A program made the translations under genes and the position numbers. This document shows, piece by piece, positions 1 to 4,485 of a DNA stretch of 5,068 bases (position 1 is its first letter; every line of letters starts with the position of its first letter). The stretch is from Planctomycetota bacterium (GTDB taxonomy: Bacteria; Planctomycetota; Planctomycetia; Isosphaerales; Isosphaeraceae): contig JAJYDH010000462.1 in the NCBI GenBank assembly GCA_021777685.1, positions 1-5,068 of the forward strand, written 5' to 3'. The notes beneath the pieces are model-generated. The model saw nothing but the letters and a program-made list of their open reading frames with translations. It had not been told where the DNA came from and searched no databases.

Positions 1-429
1 CATGGAGTAGTTTTTGTGCCCATACGGGGTCGTCAACCGGTCGGTGTCCGAGGGGCAGGCCAGGTACGCCAGCTTGGTCAACTGGACCGTCGTGTTCCCC
101 GTGGTGGCGACGCCCGGGTTCGCCCCGCCGGTCGTGAAGTTGATCGCGTTGAAGAGCGGGGTCTGCTCCATGTAGGTGAGCATCGCGACGTGCGACGACC
201 AGTCGTTCCAGCCGTAGATACCCTTGACCGGCGGCAGGCACTGGTTGGAACTCTCGTAGTTGAAGCAGCCCAGGCCGATCTGCTTGAGGTTGTTGATGCA
301 CTGCGAACGCCGGGCCGCCTCGCGGGCCGCCTGGACCGCCGGCAGGAGCAGGGCGATGAGCACGGCTATGATCGCGATCACCACCAGCAATTCGATCAGC
401 GTGAAACCTCGACGACGGGTCGTTGGCAC
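1..429 (-). CDS. DUF1559 domain protein with type IV pilin-like N-terminus (3' part outside window)
   Basis: The visible 143 residues begin with a short basic stretch (MPTTRRR) and then GFTLIELLVVIAII, a class III prepilin signal. Cleavage would fall between G8 and F9, leaving E13 as the conserved Glu at +5. A hydrophobic helix follows (about 9-32), then LLPAVQAAREAARRSQCINN and LKQIGLGCFNYES (48-60), the signature of the planctomycete DUF1559 (SBP_bac_10) family. These proteins are thought to be exported and handled by a pseudopilin/type II secretion-like machinery; the molecular role is unknown. Two Cys residues (125 and 44) lie in typical positions. The start is GTG at 429, chosen because AAGGGGG sits 8 nt upstream and the pilin motif follows directly; an ATG in another frame at 435 leads only to a short reading frame. 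Family members are usually about 300-400 residues, so more than half is missing at the left edge. Family call is firm; the function is not known. Confidence 0.93.
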   Translation of the reverse strand, partial: MPTTRRRGFTLIELLVVIAIIAVLIALLLPAVQAAREAARRSQCINNLKQIGLGCFNYESSNQCLPPVKGIYGWNDWSSHVAMLTYMEQTPLFNAINFTTGGANPGVATTGNTTVQLTKLAYLACPSDTDRLTTPYGHKNYSM

Positions 430-437
430 GACATCAA

Positions 438-444
438 CCCCCTT
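438..444 (-). promoter_or_regulatory. Shine-Dalgarno site for the GTG start of the DUF1559 gene
   Basis: On the minus strand AAGGGGG lies 8 nt before the GTG at 429. It supports this non-ATG start, which is also the only start that gives the short basic leader normal for a prepilin signal. Confidence 0.6.
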
Positions 445-619
445 GGAGAAGATAATGAACGAGGAAGGCGGAAGTTCTCGAAAAATCGGGCCGGATTACC
501 CTCAGACGGTGAGATCAGGCGGCTCGAGACCCCGCCGAAATGGCGACGGAATCTTCTGAAACGCCCGAGCTCGCGTGCTCTTCGCACAAATTCGAAGAAT
601 AGAGAAAAGGGTTAGAATG

Positions 620-649
620 ATGTTACGCCGAATGGGCCGAGTATTGCAA
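620..649 (-). promoter_or_regulatory. possible sigma-70-like promoter for the DUF1559 gene
   Basis: Within the AT-richest part of the spacer, the minus strand reads TTGCAA (644-649), an 18-nt spacer, then TAACAT (620-625). It would give a leader of roughly 180 nt before the GTG at 429. A second, weaker candidate is a CATTAT about 22 nt before the start codon, without a good -35 partner. Planctomycete promoter consensus is poorly known, so this is only a suggestion. Confidence 0.25.
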
Positions 650-707
650 GCCATGTGGATTTTGACGATGAAATCGAGGATGCCGGCGGATTCCGACGAT
701 CCGCAGG

Positions 708-767
708 GTAGGGCTCGTCCTGCGGTTGACATCGCGGCTCGTCCAGCGGCACCGGGGCAAGCCCTAC
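708..767. repeat. 60-bp inverted repeat ending in GTAGGGCT / AGCCCTAC, possible REP-like element
   Basis: The ends GTAGGGCT (708-715) and AGCCCTAC (760-767) are perfect inverted repeats of 8 bp; two more positions outside can pair (one G-T, one G-C). Inside, GGCTCGTCCTGCGG (712-725) returns as GGCTCGTCCAGCGG (736-749), a 13/14 direct repeat with 24-bp spacing. On the minus strand the end tetranucleotide GTAG (767-764) directly adjoins an imperfect hairpin, GGCTTG (763-758) pairing with CGAGCC (741-736) with one wobble. GTAG next to an imperfect hairpin is the layout known for REP palindromes. The terminal heptamer GTAGGGC is shared with the larger inverted repeat at 3863-3961. Assignment to REP elements is inference. 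Confidence 0.45.
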
Positions 768-980
768 TCCCCCAATGACAGGCCCGCCGCGGGCGCCTCG
801 CGCCGGCCGCCGGTGCTCGTTGACCCGTGCGAACACATCGGCGCGACAGGGTCCACGATCGAGACGGCCTCGGGCATGGTCCGGGCCATACGCTATCAAT
901 ACCCCTGGACGGCCTCGGCGTGACGCGGCCCCCCGGGACGCCTCGACGGGCCCCGATTCCCGCCCATCCGGGATGCTGGC

Positions 981-2381
981 TCACGCGTCCTCGTCGTCCC
1001 CCTCGGCGCCCGCCGGCTCGTCGAAAGTCGGGTCGTCGGCGATCGACGGCGTCGAGGTCCGGTCGCCCACCCGGAGCCAGACGGCCTTCAAATAGGCCCC
1101 TTCGAGGGCCTCCAGGCCGACCGGGTGATCGGGCGCGGCTCCGGTGACGGCGAGGACCTGCACCGACCGGCCGGCCTTCCTCGCGGCGGCCCGGAGCAGG
1201 ATCACGAACTCCTCGGCCGGCAACAGGCCGGAGCAGGAGCAGGTCAGCAGGATGCCGCCGGGCTCCACGCAGTTGAGCGCCAGGACGTTGAGGTCGAAGT
1301 ACTTGCGCTTGCCGGCCGAGATGTCCAGGCGGCCGGGGATCAGCTTGGGCGGGTCGAGCACGACCACGCCGAAGGTCTTGCCGTTGGCGCCCATCTGCCG
1401 CATGTAGCCGAAGGCGTCGGCGTGGACGAAATTCGGCCGGACCTGGTTGGCGTTGGCATTTTCCTTCGCGAGCGCAATCGCCTTCTCGTCGAGGTCGACG
1501 CACGTCACCTCGGCCGCCCCGCCTTTGACCATCGCGTAGAGGCCGAAGCCGCCGGTGTAGCAGCAGGCGTCGAGGACCGTCCGGCCGGGGGTGAACCGGG
1601 TCAGGGCCAGGCGGTTCTCGCGCTGGTCGCAGAAGAAGCCGGTCTTGTGGCCGCCGGCGAACTGGACGCGGAACCGGACGCCGTTCTCGCGGATCGTCAC
1701 GCGGGGGGGGAGCTTGGCCGTGGCGACGGGCTTGCCCGGGAAATCCTCGGCGAGCGCGATCCGCTCGTCGACGTTGACCCGGTAATGCTTCGTGCCCAGC
1801 CGCTCGGCCGCGCGGTCGAGGATCGGGCCGATCCGCTGGTAGATCCCCAGGCTGAAGACCTCGGCCGAGAGGACGTCGTCGAACCGGTCGAGGATCAGGC
1901 CCGAGAGGCCGTCGGCCTCGGCGTGGACGACGCGGTAGGCGTCGGTCGAGTCTTCGAGCTTGAGGAGGTCGCGGCGGAGGGCGATCGCGCGGTCGAGCCG
2001 GCCTTCCCAGAAGGCGGGGCCGGGGGCCTCGACCCCCTGGCAGAGCATCCGCAGGTTGATCTGCGACCGTGCGTTCCAGAGCCCGAAGCCGATCGGCAGG
2101 CCGTCGCGGTCGACGACGCGGACCATGTCGCCGTCACGCGGGCGGACCGGGCCGACCGGGCCGATCACCATCTTCCGGTAGACGAACGGATGGTGCCCGG
2201 CCGACCGGACCGAGACCGTGGGCGGCGACTCGGGCGCGTCGAGCGATCGCCGGGGGATCTCGGTGATGTCCAGGCTCGACGTGGGCCGCTCGGGCTCGGG
2301 GCGGTTCGCCGCCGGGCCCCGGCGATCGGGCGGGAATGGAGGCCGGGACGGCCGGGGGCCTCTCGGCGGTTCAGGCCTCAT
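981..2381 (-). CDS. rlmI: class I SAM-dependent rRNA methyltransferase, RlmI (23S rRNA m5C1962) family
   Basis: 466 residues. Members of this family transfer a methyl group from S-adenosylmethionine to a cytosine of 23S rRNA (C1962 in E. coli). An N-terminal PUA-like domain is seen at about 57-113 (HHPFVY, then VVDRDGLPIGFGLWNARSQI). A linking domain has YRVVHAEADGLSGLILDRF (149-167) and GGHKTGFFCDQREN (243-256). The Rossmann methyltransferase core has motif I VLDACCYTGGFGLYA (269-283), the acidic VDLDE (295-299), VLDPPKL (341-347), and TCSCSG (380-385) with the cysteines expected for m5C chemistry. E. coli RlmI has about 396 residues; the excess here is a Pro/Arg-rich N-terminus (1-55) and an acidic tail (443-466). 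The ATG at 2381 is the only usual start before the PUA domain. It overlaps the end of the preceding gene by 11 bp, suggesting translational coupling. The exact target base in this organism is inferred, not shown. Confidence 0.9.
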   Translation of the reverse strand: MRPEPPRGPRPSRPPFPPDRRGPAANRPEPERPTSSLDITEIPRRSLDAPESPPTVSVRSAGHHPFVYRKMVIGPVGPVRPRDGDMVRVVDRDGLPIGFGLWNARSQINLRMLCQGVEAPGPAFWEGRLDRAIALRRDLLKLEDSTDAYRVVHAEADGLSGLILDRFDDVLSAEVFSLGIYQRIGPILDRAAERLGTKHYRVNVDERIALAEDFPGKPVATAKLPPRVTIRENGVRFRVQFAGGHKTGFFCDQRENRLALTRFTPGRTVLDACCYTGGFGLYAMVKGGAAEVTCVDLDEKAIALAKENANANQVRPNFVHADAFGYMRQMGANGKTFGVVVLDPPKLIPGRLDISAGKRKYFDLNVLALNCVEPGGILLTCSCSGLLPAEEFVILLRAAARKAGRSVQVLAVTGAAPDHPVGLEALEGAYLKAVWLRVGDRTSTPSIADDPTFDEPAGAEGDDEDA

Positions 2382-2694
2382 CGTCGTCCATCTCGTCGTC
2401 TTCGGGGCCGTCCAGCTCGTTCCGGGCGAGGCGGCGGAGCCGGACCAGGAGGGCGGTCATGTAGCGCTGGAGGGCCAGTTGCCGGGTCATGACGGGCTCG
2501 GTGGCGGCCTCGACGGGGATCTCGGCGATCACTCGGTGGGCCTTGGCCAGCCCCTCCCAGCCCACTTTCATGAGGCGGGCGGGGTCGACGTCGCCCGATT
2601 CCCGGGCGAGGCGGAGCAGTTGACGGACCTTCTTCAAGCCGGCTTGAGCCTGCTGGAGGTTGCGGAGTGCGGTGCCTGGGCTCATCGCGGGCAT
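2371..2694 (-). CDS. small helical protein of unknown function with acidic tail
   Basis: 107 residues from the ATG at 2694; a TTG at 2733 would add 13 residues and an ATG at 2685 would remove 3. I prefer 2694: a TATGAT box at 2740-2745 would place the transcript start near 2733, the TTG has no ribosome binding site, and codons in between use more A/T in third position (ACA GAA ACT). None of the starts has a strong Shine-Dalgarno. The protein is predicted mostly helical and basic in the middle (LQQAQAGLKKVRQLLRLA, then LQRYMTALLVRLRRLARNEL) and ends in an acidic cluster (DGPEDDEMDDDEA). No signal peptide, membrane segment or catalytic motif is visible, and I recognise no family. It overlaps the RlmI-like gene by 11 bp and is probably co-transcribed with it, so a link with RNA or ribosome biology is possible but unproven. 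It is divergent to clpS. That it is a real gene is supported by the coupling and the clean reading frame. Confidence 0.7.
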   Translation of the reverse strand: MPAMSPGTALRNLQQAQAGLKKVRQLLRLARESGDVDPARLMKVGWEGLAKAHRVIAEIPVEAATEPVMTRQLALQRYMTALLVRLRRLARNELDGPEDDEMDDDEA

Positions 2695-2719
2695 GTCGGA
2701 TCGCTCGGAAGTTTCTGTC

Positions 2720-2747
2720 TTGTCGAGGCTCAAAACGCTATCATAAT
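2720..2747 (+). promoter_or_regulatory. candidate clpS promoter
   Basis: TTGTCG (2720-2725), a 16-nt spacer, then CATAAT (2742-2747). A start near 2754 would give a leader of about 44 nt, which contains the clpS ribosome binding site. It shares its AT-rich core with a divergent promoter candidate on the other strand. Called by eye only. Confidence 0.35.
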
Positions 2748-2770
2748 CGAAAGACCGTCCGCCGGTCCAA
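2740..2770 (-). promoter_or_regulatory. candidate divergent promoter for the small helical protein / rlmI unit
   Basis: The minus strand has TATGAT (2745-2740), one base from the TATAAT consensus, preceded by TTGGAC (2770-2765) with a long 19-nt spacer. Transcription would begin near 2733, which argues for translation starting at the ATG at 2694 rather than at the TTG at 2733. The -10 core overlaps that of the clpS promoter candidate, so the two could not easily be occupied together. Confidence 0.35.
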
Positions 2771-2797
2771 CGTCACTGTCCGGAATGGAGCCGAACG

Positions 2798-3172
2798 ATG
2801 AGCCAGCCCGACGAGGGCGATGTCGCCGTGGCCGAGCCGATCGTCACGACCCAGTCCGCGCCCAGGGCGAAGGCCGACGACAAGACGAAGACCCGCCGCC
2901 AGCCCCCGTATCACGTCATCGTCCTCAACGACGAGGAGCACACCTTCGAGTACGTGATCGAGATGCTCGTGAAGGTCTTCGGCCACTCGCTGACGATCGC
3001 CGAGACGCTGACGTGGCGGGTCCACAACACCGGCCGGGCGATCGTCCTGACGACCCACAAGGAGCTGGCCGAGCTGAAGTGCGAGCAGGTCCTGGCCTAC
3101 GGGCCGGACCCTCGGATGAGCATCTCCAAGGGCCCGCTCGGCTGTTACATCGAGCCCGCGCCGACCGACTGA
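2798..3172 (+). CDS. clpS: ATP-dependent Clp protease adaptor ClpS
   Basis: 124 residues. ClpS is a small cytosolic adaptor that binds proteins with a destabilising N-terminal residue and hands them to the ClpA or ClpC unfoldase of the Clp protease. The ClpS fold spans about 37-119: PPYHVIVLNDEEHTFEYVI (36-54), then TWRVHNTGRAIV (72-83) and ELAELKCEQVLAYG (89-102). By alignment with E. coli ClpS, N44, D45, E46 and H76 correspond to N34, D35, D36 and H66, which hold the substrate alpha-amino group. F50 stands where E. coli has the gate residue M40. The first 35 residues are a flexible, charged extension, the part which in known ClpS enters the unfoldase. GGAG (2787-2790) lies 7 nt before the ATG. 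No clpA or clpC is beside it here. Its last 28 bp overlap the tail of the opposite DUF4126 gene. Confidence 0.94.
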   Translation: MSQPDEGDVAVAEPIVTTQSAPRAKADDKTKTRRQPPYHVIVLNDEEHTFEYVIEMLVKVFGHSLTIAETLTWRVHNTGRAIVLTTHKELAELKCEQVLAYGPDPRMSISKGPLGCYIEPAPTD

Positions 3173-3687
3173 GGCAGGTCGACCGAGGAGGCCACCGAGG
3201 CGACGTAGCCCTTCACGTCTTCGAACGACTCGGTGCCGATCTGCTTGAGGTCGTCCATCGACATCCCCAGGGCATCACTCCCCACCTTGAGGGCGATGTA
3301 GTCTTCGACCAGCCCCAGGACCGGGTTCGGGACGCCCAGGATGGTCCCGAGGATGCCCCGGATGCGCGGGGCCAGGGCGGCGACCCCCGCGGCGACGGCG
3401 GCGCCCATCGGCACGGCCCAGGGGTCGTCGACCCCCTCGCGGTCCATCACCTGCTTCGCCACATAGGCGCCCGCGACCGCCCGGGGGAGCATCGCCGGCA
3501 GCGAGGCCCGGCTCGGCGCGAACGGGACCTTGTCGACCGCCATCTCGCCCATCGCCGCCAGGGCCCACGTCTTGCGGTTCGGGCGGTCGTAGGCCGCCTC
3601 CATCAGCGCCACCCCGAAGGTGGACCGCAGGCCGGAGACCACGGCCAGCCGCATGGCGCGTTCGAACGCCCGCTTCGAGTTCGTCAT
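3145..3687 (-). CDS. DUF4126 family protein (probable membrane protein)
   Basis: 180 residues. The pattern fits DUF4126: VVSGLRSTFGVALM near the start (16-29), GEMAVDKVPFAPSR (47-60, the family hallmark GE-x-x-x-DK-x-P-x-x-P-x-R), a R-A-V-A-G-A-Y segment (69-75), a glycine/alanine-rich helix with MGAAVAAGVAALAPRIRG (94-111), and LVEDYIAL (126-133). Three or four hydrophobic but Ala/Gly-rich helices suggest an integral membrane protein; the tail after about 140 is hydrophilic. The function of the family is not known. The start ATG at 3687 has GAGG (3697-3694) 6 nt upstream. The stop TAA at 3145 lies inside the 3' end of clpS, giving a 28-bp tail-to-tail overlap with no terminator between. The spacer upstream contains repeats and a hairpin described separately. 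Family assignment is from remembered motifs, so a profile search could still refine it. Confidence 0.8.
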   Translation of the reverse strand: MTNSKRAFERAMRLAVVSGLRSTFGVALMEAAYDRPNRKTWALAAMGEMAVDKVPFAPSRASLPAMLPRAVAGAYVAKQVMDREGVDDPWAVPMGAAVAAGVAALAPRIRGILGTILGVPNPVLGLVEDYIALKVGSDALGMSMDDLKQIGTESFEDVKGYVASVASSVDLPQSVGAGSM

Positions 3688-3716
3688 CGTGATCCTCGCT
3701 TCCCCGGAATTCGACC

Positions 3717-3753
3717 GATCGCCCCGAGATCGCCCCGGGGCAATGCCTTGCCC
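3717..3753. promoter_or_regulatory. tandem 11-bp repeat and hairpin upstream of the DUF4126 gene
   Basis: GATCGCCCCG occurs at 3717-3726 and again at 3728-3737, one helical turn apart. It is followed immediately by GGGCAA (3738-3743), a 4-nt loop TGCC, and TTGCCC (3748-3753), a perfect 6-bp stem. The block lies 30-66 bp before the start codon on the minus strand. It could be an operator or a leader hairpin; nothing in the sequence tells which, or excludes chance. Confidence 0.3.
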
Positions 3754-3862
3754 AGGATACCATGCAAGATCGGCGCCGACCCCAGATCAAGCCCCGTCGA
3801 TTCCCGGCCGGATCGATCGGTGATGATCCTTGATCGGGCTCGGGGTCGGGACGGATCGGGTT

Positions 3863-3961
3863 GCTCTTGTAGGGCGGGTGAGCGGTAGCGAAACACGCCA
3901 GGGACGGGCGCCGCCGGAGCCCTTGGCGGGTTTCGCTACCGCTCACCCGCCCTACAAGAGC
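3863..3961. repeat. 99-bp inverted repeat, two head-to-head REP-like palindromes (BIME-like)
   Basis: The arms 3863-3894 and 3930-3961 are perfect inverted repeats of 32 bp (outer end GCTCTTGTAGGGCGGG). After one mismatch, CGCCA (3896-3900) pairs with TGGCG (3924-3928), leaving a loop of about 20 nt. Each arm is itself a palindrome: GTAG (3869-3872) is followed by GGCGGGT (3873-3879) pairing imperfectly with ACACGCC (3893-3899). In the right copy, GGCGGGT (3925-3931) pairs perfectly with ACCCGCC (3945-3951), next to GTAG on the minus strand (3955-3952). A GTAG tetranucleotide at the foot of a hairpin, and two such units inverted, is the known layout of REP/BIME elements moved by REP-associated tyrosine transposases (RAYT). 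The element lies 11 bp after the stop of the membrane protein gene, a usual place for REPs. No T tract follows, so it is not a standard intrinsic terminator. The repeat is certain; the class is inferred. Confidence 0.85.
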
Positions 3962-3972
3962 CCCTCGCGAGA

Positions 3973-4464
3973 TCAGGTCAGGTCGTGGTCCCAGCCCCGA
4001 GGCTTCGCCGGCTTCTCGTACCGGCCGTCGAGGCCGAAATAGGCGCGGACCTCGGGCGATCCCGTGACGTAGAGCACCCCCACGGCGTAGAAGACGGCCG
4101 CCCAGGACGTGATCGCGCTCCCCCCCGAGACAAGCACCAGGAGGGCGTCGAGCGCCAGGCTGATCCAGGCCCAGAGCCGGTGCAGGCGGATTCCGTCCGG
4201 GTCGTCGCGCAGGGTCTTCCAGCCGGCCCGGAACAGCAGGATGGACAGGAGCGACGAGGCGACCATCCAGCCGAACATCAGGAGCCCGACCAGGGTCCCG
4301 ACGGCCCCCGCGACCGGCCCCAGGAGCCAGCTCCCGCCCCCGACCGCGACCAGCACGAGCGCCCCGACCACCAGGCCCACGAGCGCGGTGGCGGACCAGA
4401 TCAGGCTGACCACGCCGAGGACCGTCAGGATGCCGGGACGCCGGTAAGTTTGCTGGAGATGCAT
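3973..4464 (-). CDS. small integral membrane protein of unknown function
   Basis: 163 residues with four hydrophobic segments: about 11-42 (LTVLGVVSLIWSATALVG and a Val/Gly-rich continuation), 48-79 (VGTLVGLLMFGWMVASSLLS in the middle), 96-113 (LWAWISLALDALLVLVSG) and 116-134 (AITSWAAVFYAVGVLYV). The loop between segments 2 and 3 is charged (RAGWKTLRDDPDGIRLHR) and the C-terminus is hydrophilic (YEKPAKPRGWDHDLT). The lengths of the first two segments leave room for a different topology. No known family was recognised. The ATG at 4464 has a strong Shine-Dalgarno, GGAGG (4478-4474), 9 nt upstream. Only 21 bp separate it from the stop of the SDR gene, so the two are probably co-transcribed. A large inverted repeat begins 11 bp after its stop. 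The first residues (MHLQQTYRRPG) are short and basic, suggesting the N-terminus stays in the cytoplasm. Confidence 0.8.
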   Translation of the reverse strand: MHLQQTYRRPGILTVLGVVSLIWSATALVGLVVGALVLVAVGGGSWLLGPVAGAVGTLVGLLMFGWMVASSLLSILLFRAGWKTLRDDPDGIRLHRLWAWISLALDALLVLVSGGSAITSWAAVFYAVGVLYVTGSPEVRAYFGLDGRYEKPAKPRGWDHDLT

Positions 4465-4485
4465 CGGGCGATTCCTCCGGGCCGG

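Larger units (their letters stand above)
430..980. other. gene-poor spacer between the DUF1559 gene and the RlmI-like gene
   Basis: About 550 bp. Reading frames that cross it are low-complexity (Arg/Pro/Gly-rich), lack recognisable domains and lack a ribosome binding site. I found no tRNA or known RNA fold. The segment about 570-690 is clearly richer in A and T than the surroundings, which fits a promoter region. TCTTCG and CGAAGA (about 580-598) could form a 6-bp stem with an 8-nt loop. The part 700-770 contains an inverted repeat and a direct repeat described separately. The stretch 770-980 is GC-rich with nothing recognised apart from a weak 5-bp hairpin near 957-972. Confidence 0.6.

Noticed and set aside
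612..899. Short minus-strand frame (95 codons) in the 430-980 spacer
   Set aside because: No ribosome binding site, no family, passes through the inverted repeat; codon use unlike the real genes around it.
956..971. TCCCG / CGGGA hairpin after the rlmI-like gene as a terminator
   Set aside because: Stem of only 5 bp and no T tract on the minus strand.
502..1503. Minus-strand frame of 333 codons entering the spacer from the rlmI gene
   Set aside because: Out of frame with the methyltransferase; the protein is Arg/Gly-rich in the gene part and random-looking in the spacer, with no ribosome binding site.
1125..2492. Long plus-strand reading frame (455 codons) opposite the methyltransferase gene
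   Set aside because: It is the antisense shadow of rlmI: Gly/Ala/Arg/Val-rich without domains, while the minus strand has all methyltransferase motifs.
2218..3888. Plus-strand frame of 556 codons spanning clpS and the DUF4126 gene
   Set aside because: It covers clpS out of frame and runs antisense to three other genes; its composition is low-complexity His/Arg/Gly/Asp, typical for a shadow in GC-rich DNA.
3863..3961. Reading the large inverted repeat as an intrinsic terminator of the membrane protein gene
   Set aside because: No T tract follows on either strand and the stem is far longer than usual for a terminator; it may still block 3' decay of the mRNA.
3863..3961. Reading the repeated units as a CRISPR array
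   Set aside because: Only two units, inverted rather than direct, with no regular spacers and no cas genes.
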